Source: NORP181 sp047623555 (GTDB lineage: Bacteria; Pseudomonadota; Alphaproteobacteria; Rhodobacterales; Rhodobacteraceae). From it: a DNA stretch of 12,329 bases. Made by a program: the position numbers and the translations under genes. Where the stretch lies: positions 1-12,329 of the forward strand of contig JBLHMP010000100.1 of NCBI GenBank assembly GCA_047623555.1, written 5' to 3'. Below, piece by piece: positions 1-6,291 of the stretch (position 1 is its first letter; each line of letters begins with the position of its first letter). The notes under the pieces are model-generated. The model searched no databases, had not been told where the DNA came from, and saw nothing but the letters and a program-made list of their open reading frames with translations.

Positions 1-81
1 CCATCTGGCTGGCATAAGTAGAACAATACCAGAACATCTTGGATTGGCAAGCCGTGTAACACTACATCCTGTGCTGCCGGA

Positions 82-336
82 TCAAAGGGGATAAGCCTTC
101 CAACCCAGTATGGCAGCTGATGCTTCTGCTCCCCCAATGAATTCAATCTCGAAAGAGATGAAATCGGCAGCCGCGCACAACAGTCCAAATTCATGTTGAG
201 TGTTTGTGCCGCGTGCTAGTTCAGAGGGGTGAATATCCAGAACTGCATCGCGGATAATAATTTGATCGCTAACCTTGAATTCGCCAAATCCAGTCAAGCC
301 CGATCCCAGCAGGAACGCTTTGTTTTCCAAACTCAC
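82..336 (-). CDS. Hypothetical 84-residue protein, doubtful
   Basis: An open frame of 84 codons starts at GTG (334-336) and ends with TGA. I do not recognise the family. The product is mildly acidic and soluble, with no signal peptide, membrane segment or cysteine pair. The GTG directly follows an in-frame TGA (337-339), so no longer start is possible. Upstream of that stop the same frame is open for another 28 codons (340-423), so this could be the 3' part of a broken gene rather than a complete small one. There is no convincing Shine-Dalgarno sequence. Third-position GC is clearly lower than in the neighbouring lepA, which suggests either non-coding DNA or recently acquired DNA. It lies downstream of lepA on the same strand, with a palindromic element in between. 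Confidence that it is expressed is low. Bases 1-81 show nothing I can assign. Confidence 0.3.
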   Translation of the reverse strand: MSLENKAFLLGSGLTGFGEFKVSDQIIIRDAVLDIHPSELARGTNTQHEFGLLCAAADFISFEIEFIGGAEASAAILGWKAYPL

Positions 337-379
337 TCATCCATCTACAACACAGCAAACTTGCGCCCAACACACCCGC

Positions 380-418
380 GTGGGCACGCCATTGACTTCG
401 TCAATTACTTTCGCCCAC
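380..418. repeat. Nested palindrome, REP-like, behind lepA
   Basis: An outer inverted repeat GTGGGC (380-385) / GCCCAC (413-418) encloses a perfect inner one, ATTGAC (391-396) / GTCAAT (400-405), with a 3-nt TTC loop. It starts 22 nt beyond the lepA stop. On the lepA strand no U-run follows, so it is a poor intrinsic terminator. The shape resembles short extragenic palindromic elements dispersed in bacterial genomes; whether this one is repeated elsewhere cannot be seen here. Confidence 0.5.
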
Positions 419-439
419 CCGCCTTAAAACTGAACAGCT

Positions 440-2239
440 TTAGCTGTCCATTTTTAAAGCGCTAATAAATGCCTCCTGCGGGATACTCACCTTCCCGAAC
501 TCGCGCATCTTTTTCTTACCCTTTTTCTGCTTGTCCAGCAGCTTGCGCTTGCGGGTCATGTCGCCGCCGTAACATTTGGCCGTCACGTCCTTGCGCATCG
601 CCGATAATGTTTCGCGGGCAATCACCTTGCCGCCAATCGCCGCCTGAATCGGGATTTTGAACATGTGGCGGGGGATCAGATCTTTGAGCTTTTCAACCAT
701 CGCCCTACCCCGGGCCTCAGCGCGATCGCGGTGCACCATCATCGACAGGGCGTCCACTGGTTCCTCATTGACCAGAATGGACAGCTTAACCAAATTGTCC
801 TCGCGGTATTCGGTCATTTGATAGTCAAAGGATGCGTATCCTTTGGTCACCGATTTCAGCCGGTCGTAGAAATCAAACACCACTTCGTTCAGCGGCAGAT
901 CATAGACCGCCATGGCGCGTGACCCGGCATAGGTCAGGTCCATCTGGATACCGCGACGGTCCTGACACAGCTTTAGCACGTCGCCAAGATATTCGTCCGG
1001 CACCAGAATTGTCGCCTTGATCCGCGGCTCTTCCAGGTGTTCCACATGGGTCATGTCGGGCATGTCGGCGGGGTTGTGCAGCTCTATCTCAGAGCCGTCG
1101 CGCATGTGGATGTGATAGACCACAGAGGGCGCGGTGGTGATCAGGGAGATGTCATATTCCCGTTCAACCCGGTCGCGGATGACTTCGAGGTGCAAAAGCC
1201 CCAGAAAGCCGCAGCGAAAGCCAAAGCCAAGCGCGGCGGATGTTTCCATTTCGGACGAGAATGAGGCGTCGTTGAGCGCCAGTTTTTCGATGGCGTCGCG
1301 CAGGTCTTCGAATTCGGAGGAATCGACCGGGAACAAGCCACAGAAGACCACTGGTTGGGCGGGGCTAAAGCCGGGCAAAGCCTCGGTTGCGCCTTTGCGT
1401 TCATGGGTGATGGTGTCGCCAACGCGGGTGTCGCGGACCTGTTTGATGGAGGCCGTGAGAAAGCCGATTTCGCCGGGGCCAAGTTCGTCGATGGGCTCCA
1501 TTTGCGGGCGGAACACGCCGATTCGGTCAACCGAATGCACCGTGTCGTTGGACATCATGCGGATGCGGTCGCCTTTTTTCAGCACGCCGTCCATGATACG
1601 GACCAGAACGATGACGCCAAGGTATGAATCATACCAGGAATCCACCAACATCGCCTTGAGCGGCGCATCACGGTCGCCCTTGGGAGCGGGCAGTTCTTTG
1701 ACGATGGCCTCGAGGGTTTCATGGATGCCGACACCGGTTTTGGCACTAACCTGAATGGCGCCGGTGGCGTCGATGCCAATGACGTCTTCGATCTGTTCGG
1801 CCACGCGGTCACAGTCAGACGCAGGCAGGTCGATCTTGTTCAGGATCGGCACGATGTCGTGGTTCGCATCAATGGCCTGATAGACGTTGGCGAGGGTCTG
1901 CGCCTCAACGCCCTGGGTGCTATCCACAACCAGCAAAGAGCCTTCGACCGCGCGCATGGAACGCGAGACTTCGTAGGCGAAATCGACGTGGCCGGGGGTG
2001 TCGATCAGGTTGAGCACATAGTCTTCGCCATCATCCGCGGTATAGTTAATACGCACGGTGTTGGCTTTGATGGTGATACCGCGTTCCCGCTCAATATCCA
2101 TGGTGTCCAGCAACTGCGCTTGCATGTCGCGATCCTTGACCGTGCCGGTCTCTTGGATGAGCCGGTCCGCAAGGGTGGATTTACCATGGTCAATATGCGC
2201 CACGATCGAGAAATTTCGAATATGTTTAAGGTCGGTCAT
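440..2239 (-). CDS. lepA: Elongation factor 4 (LepA), back-translocating ribosomal GTPase
   Basis: LepA/EF4 is a translational GTPase of the EF-G type that acts on the 70S ribosome, where it is proposed to remodel stalled or mistranslocated complexes; it has also been linked to 30S biogenesis. The 599-residue length is typical of the family. The G domain is intact: G1 AHIDHGKST (14-22), RGIT (53-56), DTPGH (80-84) and NKID (134-137). Domain II, the EF-G III and V-like domains and the LepA-specific C-terminal domain follow, ending in ALKMDS as in many homologues. The start MTDLKHIRNFS fits the family. There is no Shine-Dalgarno sequence before the ATG, and a possible promoter ends 6 nt upstream (see the entry at 2246-2274). 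The gene stands alone, divergent from the secreted-protein gene at 2588, and is followed by a palindrome. Long forward-strand frames across it are shadows. Confidence 0.98.
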   Translation of the reverse strand: MTDLKHIRNFSIVAHIDHGKSTLADRLIQETGTVKDRDMQAQLLDTMDIERERGITIKANTVRINYTADDGEDYVLNLIDTPGHVDFAYEVSRSMRAVEGSLLVVDSTQGVEAQTLANVYQAIDANHDIVPILNKIDLPASDCDRVAEQIEDVIGIDATGAIQVSAKTGVGIHETLEAIVKELPAPKGDRDAPLKAMLVDSWYDSYLGVIVLVRIMDGVLKKGDRIRMMSNDTVHSVDRIGVFRPQMEPIDELGPGEIGFLTASIKQVRDTRVGDTITHERKGATEALPGFSPAQPVVFCGLFPVDSSEFEDLRDAIEKLALNDASFSSEMETSAALGFGFRCGFLGLLHLEVIRDRVEREYDISLITTAPSVVYHIHMRDGSEIELHNPADMPDMTHVEHLEEPRIKATILVPDEYLGDVLKLCQDRRGIQMDLTYAGSRAMAVYDLPLNEVVFDFYDRLKSVTKGYASFDYQMTEYREDNLVKLSILVNEEPVDALSMMVHRDRAEARGRAMVEKLKDLIPRHMFKIPIQAAIGGKVIARETLSAMRKDVTAKCYGGDMTRKRKLLDKQKKGKKKMREFGKVSIPQEAFISALKMDS

Positions 2240-2245
2240 TTCTGG

Positions 2246-2274
2246 GTAATGCGGCGGAATTCAGCAACAGTCAA
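2246..2274 (-). promoter_or_regulatory. Candidate lepA promoter, possibly leaderless
   Basis: On the reverse strand, TTGACT (2269-2274, 5/6 to the -35 consensus) is followed by a 17-nt spacer and CATTAC (2246-2251, only 3/6 to the -10 consensus). Six nucleotides separate the -10 hexamer from the lepA ATG, so transcription would begin at or next to the start codon. This agrees with the absence of a Shine-Dalgarno sequence. The weak -10 keeps confidence low. Confidence 0.33.
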
Positions 2275-2449
2275 CGGCCAACGCACCTATCGCGACGCCA
2301 GTTTTACAGAACTTGCCGATATTGGTGAATTTCAGCCCCAAAAGAGAGGAATTGAGCGGGCGCAAAGCTGGGTAGCTGTGATATTATCTCTGCCAAAGCA
2401 GGCCAGAATTCCGATGGCTGACCAGAGCAGCCGGATTTGGCTGGGTTTG

Positions 2450-2498
2450 CCGCCCGAAATTGCCGCAAAAATCACATTGACGGCAATGCGGCGGGCGG
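2450..2498. repeat. Two-part inverted repeat upstream of the secreted-protein gene
   Basis: The outer arms CCGCCCG (2450-2456) / CGGGCGG (2492-2498) and inner arms ATTGCCG (2459-2465) / CGGCAAT (2481-2487) are both perfect 7-bp complements. They are separated by a small asymmetric bulge and close a 15-nt A/T-rich loop. The element lies 5 nt upstream of the candidate -35 hexamer at 2503, so an operator or insulating hairpin is possible. The function is unknown. Confidence 0.45.
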
Positions 2499-2502
2499 GC
2501 GA

Positions 2503-2531
2503 TTGAACCGGTGGTCGCTTTGCGTCATACT
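2503..2531 (+). promoter_or_regulatory. Candidate promoter for the secreted-protein gene
   Basis: TTGAAC (2503-2508) and CATACT (2526-2531) are separated by exactly 17 nt; each matches the sigma-70 consensus at 4 of 6 positions. The -10 ends 56 nt before the ATG at 2588. No better pair is seen in the region. Confidence 0.42.
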
Positions 2532-2587
2532 ACGGGAAATCCGCACAACCGGGCAGCAGATCCGGCGCGATGAGATGAGGCACCAAA

Positions 2588-2905
2588 ATGAATACCCTCC
2601 CAGTTGCGGCAATTTGTACTGCGGTTTTGATGTTTGCGGCCCCGACGACGGTTTTTGCCGGCCCTGGGTCGATCGATCACGCCTGTCGCCAAGCCGACCG
2701 CCCTGCAGCGACGCCCAAGCTATGCAGTTGCATCCAAAAAGTGGCCAATAAGTCGCTGACCCGGAATGAGCGGTACAAAGTATCCAAATGGTTCAGTGAT
2801 CCACATAAGGCGCAACAAACCCGCCAATCGGATCGCCGCAGCGACGAAACCTTGTGGCTGAAATATAAGGAATTTGGGGCGCTTGCCCGCAAGACCTGTG
2901 GCTAA
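2588..2905 (+). CDS. Small secreted four-cysteine protein of unknown function
   Basis: The product has 105 residues. Residues 1-24 form a typical Sec signal peptide: a short polar start, a hydrophobic stretch rich in Ala, Val and Leu, then VFA before GP, giving a predicted mature protein of about 81 residues. The mature part is basic and has four cysteines (C33, C46, C48, C104), enough for two disulphides, plus a conserved-looking SDPHKAQQTRQSD stretch (70-82). There is no second hydrophobic segment, so it should be periplasmic or released. The start is supported by GAGATGAGG ending 7 nt before the ATG. I recall similar alphaproteobacterial proteins being labelled 'arginine transporter'; nothing in this sequence supports transport. 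It is followed 115 nt later by a LysR-type regulator on the same strand, with no clear terminator between. The molecular role is unknown. Confidence 0.85.
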   Translation: MNTLPVAAICTAVLMFAAPTTVFAGPGSIDHACRQADRPAATPKLCSCIQKVANKSLTRNERYKVSKWFSDPHKAQQTRQSDRRSDETLWLKYKEFGALARKTCG

Positions 2906-3020
2906 TCAAGTTCCCTTACGGCGTTTAACGATGTTCATTTGGCTGTGATAGCCTTGGGATACCCCTTGACCAAAACCTCTCATAGTTTCACAAAAGGTAA
3001 ATCTAGGGGGGAATGAAGCA

Positions 3021-3986
3021 ATGCTAAACAAGAGCGTGACCCTGCGCGGGCTTGAAGTATTTGAAGCATTGGCAAATTGCGGATCAGTGGCGCAGGCGGC
3101 AAAGAGGACGGGACTAAGTCAACCCGCCGTCAGCCAACAGTTGCGCAACCTGGAAACCGCATTGGCGACCGAGTTGGTCAATCACCGCAAACGCCCAATG
3201 ACCCTGACCGCTGCGGGGCGCAGTTTTCTGACGCGAACCGAGGCGGTGCTAAGCCAATTGCGGTTGGCACAAAGTGAGTTGACGGTGATGGACCTGACCC
3301 ATCTGAGTGCGCTAAGCATTGGCTTGATTGATGATTTCGACAATGACCTGACGCCAAGGTTGGTCACAATTTTGGCCGAGAACATGACCAAGTGCCGGTT
3401 CAAGATGATCACCGCTCCAAGCCTTGACATCAACGAAGCCATGCAAGACCGCCGGTTGCATATTGCGGTGGCGGCGAGCACCGGACAGGTACAGGATGGC
3501 GTGGTGGAGTACCCTTTGGTACAAGACCCGTTTGTCCTTGTGGCACCGCGCGGAATGGCGGGTAGCAGCACCGACATCATGTCGTCTTTGGCCGGATTTT
3601 CGTTCCTGCGCTATGCGCGGGAGCAGCTGATCAGCCAGCAGATCGAGGTGCATTTGGCGCGGCAGGGTTTGCAGTTTGAAGACCGGTTTGAGATTGGCAG
3701 CCATCTGGCGTTAATGGCAATGGTGGCGCGGCGCATTGGTTGGGCGATTACCACCCCACTGGGCTATATGCGGGCGGCGCGGTTTCATGATGACATCGAG
3801 GCATTTCCCCTGCCCTTTGGCGAATTTTCACGGACAATTTCATTGTTTTCCCGGGCGGATTGGGCGGATCGAGTGCCGCTGGATGTGGCGCAGATCATGC
3901 GGCGGCTGGTACAGAGTCAGATCATTGATCCGGCGATTTCCCGACTGCCGTGGTTGGCCGGGTCTTTGCGGGTTATCCAAGCCTAG
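3021..3986 (+). CDS. LysR-type transcriptional regulator
   Basis: This is a 321-residue LysR-family regulator, slightly longer than the usual ~300. The N-terminal winged helix-turn-helix spans about residues 6-66: LRGLEVFEALANCGS, the recognition helix region AAKRTGLSQPAVSQQLRNLE (26-45) and the wing with RPMTLTAAG (58-66). A linker helix runs to about residue 90, and a two-lobed periplasmic-binding-like effector domain fills about 95-300. The ATG at 3021 is preceded by AGGGGGGA (3005-3012) with 8 nt spacing; an ATG at 3013 opens only a four-codon frame. No gene is divergently transcribed next to it, so the usual LysR target arrangement is missing and the regulon cannot be predicted. The upstream neighbour on the same strand encodes the secreted cysteine protein. 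The effector is unknown. It converges on the phosphatase gene downstream. Confidence 0.95.
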   Translation: MLNKSVTLRGLEVFEALANCGSVAQAAKRTGLSQPAVSQQLRNLETALATELVNHRKRPMTLTAAGRSFLTRTEAVLSQLRLAQSELTVMDLTHLSALSIGLIDDFDNDLTPRLVTILAENMTKCRFKMITAPSLDINEAMQDRRLHIAVAASTGQVQDGVVEYPLVQDPFVLVAPRGMAGSSTDIMSSLAGFSFLRYAREQLISQQIEVHLARQGLQFEDRFEIGSHLALMAMVARRIGWAITTPLGYMRAARFHDDIEAFPLPFGEFSRTISLFSRADWADRVPLDVAQIMRRLVQSQIIDPAISRLPWLAGSLRVIQA

Positions 3987-4002
3987 AGGGGCACAGCTCC
4001 GC

Positions 4003-4015
4003 CGCCCTACGGGCG
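4003..4015. terminator. Weak hairpin between convergent lysR and phosphatase genes
   Basis: CGCCC (4003-4007), a TAC loop and GGGCG (4011-4015) form a 5-bp GC stem 17 nt after the LysR stop codon, inside the 70-bp convergent gap. There is no clear U-run on either strand, so intrinsic termination here is uncertain. Confidence 0.25.
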
Positions 4016-4056
4016 TTATCGCGGTGGTGTTCTCGGCAGCAAGGTTTTGGGTTTTC

Positions 4057-4512
4057 TTAATCGGCCGTCGACGTGTCCAGTGCGGTTTTCAACCCAGTCG
4101 CGCAATGTTCTATCAAATCCAGCGTTCCGTTGAAATCACGCGTATAATACGGATCGGGCACATGGGTTGCGCCCTGCTCTGGCGCATAATCGGTAAACAG
4201 GTGCAGCGGCGTGTCATTGCCAGCCGGGCGCAACGCCTGCATCGCCGCCATGTTGTTCGCATCCATGCCCAGGATTAAATCAAACGCCGCAAAATCAGCC
4301 GCGCCAAACTGGCGTGCCCGCAGATCGTCAAGGTCAATGCCCCGATTTAACGCCGCGACCCGCATCGCCCCATAAGGTGGCTCGCCCACATGCCAATCAG
4401 ACGTTCCCGCACTATCGGTAATGGCCTCGGGCATCAGCGCGCGAAACACGCCTTGCGCAGCGGGTGATCGGCAGATGTTGCCTAAACAAACGAACAGGAT
4501 GCGATGGGTCAC
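4057..4512 (-). CDS. Low-molecular-weight protein-tyrosine phosphatase
   Basis: This 151-residue cytoplasmic protein belongs to the low-molecular-weight phosphotyrosine phosphatase family (typically 150-160 residues); members hydrolyse phosphotyrosine or, in some cases, phosphoarginine. The P-loop C9-LGNIC-R15-S16 provides the nucleophilic Cys and phosphate-binding Arg. The general acid lies in D120-P-Y-Y, the family's DPYY motif. The start is GTG at 4510-4512, because a strong AAGGAG (4520-4525) sits 7 nt upstream and the next residues THRILFVCLGN are the usual family N-terminus. The same frame remains open upstream to about 4839, but that extension is antisense to the cobB remnant and should not be included. 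The gene is divergent from that pseudogene and convergent with lysR. No exopolysaccharide, kinase or arsenate genes are adjacent, so the substrate is unknown. Confidence 0.93.
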   Translation of the reverse strand: MTHRILFVCLGNICRSPAAQGVFRALMPEAITDSAGTSDWHVGEPPYGAMRVAALNRGIDLDDLRARQFGAADFAAFDLILGMDANNMAAMQALRPAGNDTPLHLFTDYAPEQGATHVPDPYYTRDFNGTLDLIEHCATGLKTALDTSTAD

Positions 4513-4519
4513 GGCGTGG

Positions 4520-4525
4520 CTCCTT
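4520..4525 (-). promoter_or_regulatory. Ribosome binding site that fixes the phosphatase start
   Basis: AAGGAG on the reverse strand lies 7 nt before the GTG at 4512. It is the strongest Shine-Dalgarno sequence near the gene and rules out the longer upstream starts available in the same frame. Confidence 0.85.
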
Positions 4526-4554
4526 TTTTGCGCGGATACTACTGTATAGGGCAT

Positions 4555-5217
4555 ATGGAAAAGATTATCATTCTCACTAGGGCCGGAATTTTTACGCAAA
4601 CCGGTCTTGGCACGTTTCGTGACCAAGGCGAGGTATAGCCGCAACACCAGATCGAGGACGTCGCGACCCTGCCCTTGTGCATCGCATTTACAATACCCGC
4701 CGCGAACACCAAACCCAACGCTGCCCGTTTGGCGTTGGCCAAGCTTCAGTCGCACTCGTCGGGCGAGGTCATCCCGACCATCCAAAATGTCGATGGCCTG
4801 TACAAAGCCGAAGGCGCGCAATTGGTCCTGCATATGCACGCGATATTGGCCGGAGCGCTATGTGCTGTTTGCGATCATCGCTGGACTGCATCGCCGCACA
4901 TGCAACGGGGCGAGCCCTGCCCGAAATGCGCCGCCCCTGCCGGGCGTCCCGATGTGGTTTGGTTTGGTGAAAGGCCGTATCACATAGAGGCGATTTACCA
5001 CCATTTGGCCAAGGCTGAACTATTTGCTGCCATTGGCACATCCGGGAAGCTCTATCCCGCCGCCGCGTTTGTACAAAAAGCGCCGACCGCCGGGGCGCAT
5101 ACGATTGAGATCAACCTGGGCCCGTCATCAGTTGTGTCAGACTTTGATGAAACGCGGTTTGGTCGGGTCACCCAAACAATGCCTGCCTGGGTGGATAGAT
5201 TGCTAGACGACCGGTGA
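4555..5217 (+). pseudogene. cobB: Decayed NAD-dependent protein deacylase (CobB, Sir2 family)
   Basis: CobB sirtuins remove acyl groups from lysine using NAD. The remnant begins at ATG 4555 with MEKIIILTRAG and reads LGTFRDQG, but stops at TAG 4636-4638, where the family has the Trp of GLW. QIEDVAT follows in the first frame, LVHRIYNTRREHQ in a second (about 4671-4712), and PNAARLALAKL back in the first. About eight residues expected between DVAT and ALVHR are missing. The rest is open to TGA 5217 with QNVDGL, HMH, two zinc CxxC pairs (CAVC, CPKC), PDVVWFGE and IGTSG. Conserved sites have also changed: the usual GAGIS.ESG is RAGIFTQTG, TQN is IQN and HMHG is HMHA. Several differences fit G:C to A:T change. 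Comparisons rest on remembered family consensus. An internal ATG at 4675 could start a 180-residue fragment, but it would lack the NAD-binding N-terminus. Confidence 0.88.
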
Positions 5218-5229
5218 CCGCCTGCGGGG

Positions 5230-5703
5230 TCAGCTGTCGGTGTGTTTGTGCATTTTTGCCGGTTTGCGTTCACGATCGACCGGCAAATCAATCGTGACCT
5301 CGCCTGCGTTTTCAAAAATCAACGTCACCGAAACCGTATCGCCCTGTATCAATTCCTGAGACAGGCCCATGAACATCACATGATCGCCACCGCGTTTCAG
5401 AGCATGCATCTCACCTGCGTTCAGCGCGATGCCATCTTTGACTTCGACCATGCGCATGACGCCATTTGCGTCCTCGATATGGGTATGAATTTCGATCTTG
5501 GCGGCAATATCGGACGTTACACCAATCAGACGGTCATCGGTGTCGCCATGGTTCATAATGACCATAAACGCGCCGCCGGTCGGCGATGTCGGTGTTGAGC
5601 TGCGGATATAGGCGTCCTGAACCACAATGGTCTCACCGGCGAAACCCGGTGTGGCCAAGGTCAGGGCGGTGACAACAGACAAAAAAACTGAACGGACAGA
5701 CAT
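5230..5703 (-). CDS. Periplasmic copper chaperone PCu(A)C
   Basis: This 157-residue protein is of the PCu(A)C (DUF461) family. Family members bind Cu(I) in the periplasm and help assemble the CuA or CuB centre of haem-copper oxidases, often together with a Sco protein. Residues 1-22 are a signal peptide (hydrophobic core FLSVVTALTLA, then PGFA before GE). The copper motif is H73 ... M85 ... H108-V-M110, followed by FMGL; it fits the family pattern H-M-x10-M-x21/22-H-x-M, except that residue 74 is Thr rather than Met. A second His, H75, and a C-terminal MHKH tail may add ligands. The start ATG at 5701-5703 is preceded by AGGGA with 7 nt spacing; a longer upstream frame lacks these features. 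No sco or cox gene is adjacent. It follows rpmB on the same strand across a terminator and so probably has its own promoter. Confidence 0.93.
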   Translation of the reverse strand: MSVRSVFLSVVTALTLATPGFAGETIVVQDAYIRSSTPTSPTGGAFMVIMNHGDTDDRLIGVTSDIAAKIEIHTHIEDANGVMRMVEVKDGIALNAGEMHALKRGGDHVMFMGLSQELIQGDTVSVTLIFENAGEVTIDLPVDRERKPAKMHKHTDS

Positions 5704-5736
5704 AGCTATTTCCCTATGCGTGTTCTGGCCTGATGC

Positions 5737-5786
5737 GATCACGGCCCAAAACAAAGTGACAATCAAAGGCGGCGGTCGTGATCACG
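5737..5786. promoter_or_regulatory. Paired GATCACG dyads upstream of the copper chaperone gene
   Basis: GATCACG occurs at 5737-5743 and 5780-5786, 43 nt apart, about four helical turns. Each copy sits in a small dyad: TGATGCGATCA (5731-5741) and the perfect 10-bp palindrome CGTGATCACG (5777-5786). The site lies 28-83 nt upstream of the chaperone start codon, where an operator would be expected. No known regulator is assigned. Confidence 0.25.
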
Positions 5787-5838
5787 CACGCGTCCCTTTT
5801 GGCAATAGTGATCCTGCAAAGGCGGACGCACAAGTACA

Positions 5839-5866
5839 AACAGCCCCGCGCGAACGCAGGGCTGTT
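5839..5866 (-). terminator. Hairpin terminator downstream of rpmB
   Basis: An 8-bp perfect stem AACAGCCC / GGGCTGTT is extended by four more pairs (one G-U on the reverse strand) and capped by a TTCG tetraloop. It starts 30 nt beyond the rpmB stop. The U-tract is short and interrupted (TTTGTACTT), so stem strength rather than the tail supports the call. On the forward strand a TTTTT run follows a few bases later, so it might also act in that direction. Confidence 0.68.
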
Positions 5867-5895
5867 ATGCAGTTTTTACATAAGTCGAAAAAGAA

Positions 5896-6201
5896 TCAGG
5901 CAGCGACTTCGGCTTGTGCCGCTTTAACTGCTTTGGTGATCTCTTTTTTGACTTTCAGCGCTGTGATGGACAGCTCTTCGTCTTTGGCTTTGGCCATAAA
6001 CGCGTCCAGACCACCGCGGTGATCAACAGTGCGCAATGCAGCAGCAGTAATCCGCAGCTTGATGCCCCGGTCCAAAACCTCGGACTGCAGGGTCACATCA
6101 TTCAGGTTCGGCAGAAACCGACGACGGGTTCTGTTTTTGGCATGGCTGACATTGTTGCCACTCATCGGGCCAATTCCGGTCAATTCGCAACGACGCGACA
6201 T
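5896..6201 (-). CDS. rpmB: 50S ribosomal protein L28
   Basis: L28 is a small basic protein of the large ribosomal subunit. The 101-residue product starts MSRRCELTG, continues with GNNVSHAKNRTRRRFLPNL (20-38) and has the family core LRITAAALRTVDHRGGLDAF. It ends in an Ala/Lys/Val-rich tail common in alphaproteobacterial versions. Only one cysteine (C5) is present, so this is the zinc-free form. The ATG at 6199-6201 is preceded by GAGGA with 7 nt spacing; the 24-codon upstream extension of the frame is not needed. The gene lies 152 bp downstream of meaB and 192 bp upstream of the copper chaperone gene on the same strand. It has its own leader hairpin and a strong downstream stem-loop, so it is probably transcribed alone. 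Confidence 0.98.
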   Translation of the reverse strand: MSRRCELTGIGPMSGNNVSHAKNRTRRRFLPNLNDVTLQSEVLDRGIKLRITAAALRTVDHRGGLDAFMAKAKDEELSITALKVKKEITKAVKAAQAEVAA

Positions 6202-6226
6202 AGCTTTATCCTCGTGTTTTGGGTTA

Positions 6227-6243
6227 ACAGGGTCGGTCCCTGT
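6227..6243 (-). promoter_or_regulatory. Short hairpin in the rpmB leader
   Basis: ACAGGG (6227-6232) and CCCTGT (6238-6243) form a perfect 6-bp stem with a 5-nt loop. It ends 13 nt upstream of the rpmB Shine-Dalgarno sequence. It may be a leader structure for translational control or a weak meaB terminator. No U-run follows, which favours the former only slightly. Confidence 0.3.
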
Positions 6244-6291
6244 CAATACAAACGGGCGTGGCAGGTGCTGCACCCTAAATCTCGTTGAGCG

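Larger units (their letters stand above)
2240..2587. other. 348-bp intergenic region between lepA and the secreted-protein gene
   Basis: This divergent control region holds a candidate lepA promoter near 2246-2274, a two-part inverted repeat at 2450-2498, and a candidate promoter for the rightward gene at 2503-2531. Between about 2280 and 2440 I see no gene, tRNA or recognisable motif. A 30-codon ATG frame at 2414-2506 reads like protein but has no ribosome binding site and is not called. Confidence 0.6.

Noticed and set aside
229..465. 78-codon forward frame opposite the doubtful ORF and the palindrome
   Set aside because: No family resemblance, and it crosses the palindrome and the lepA end.
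2414..2506. 30-codon ATG frame reading MADQSSRIWLGLPPEI in the lepA upstream region
   Set aside because: It looks protein-like but has no ribosome binding site and overlaps a hairpin; it is also the tail of a frame that is antisense to lepA. Too weak to call.
3013..3027. ATG immediately after the LysR ribosome binding site
   Set aside because: It opens only four codons in another frame and has no spacing from the Shine-Dalgarno sequence; ATG 3021 is correctly spaced.
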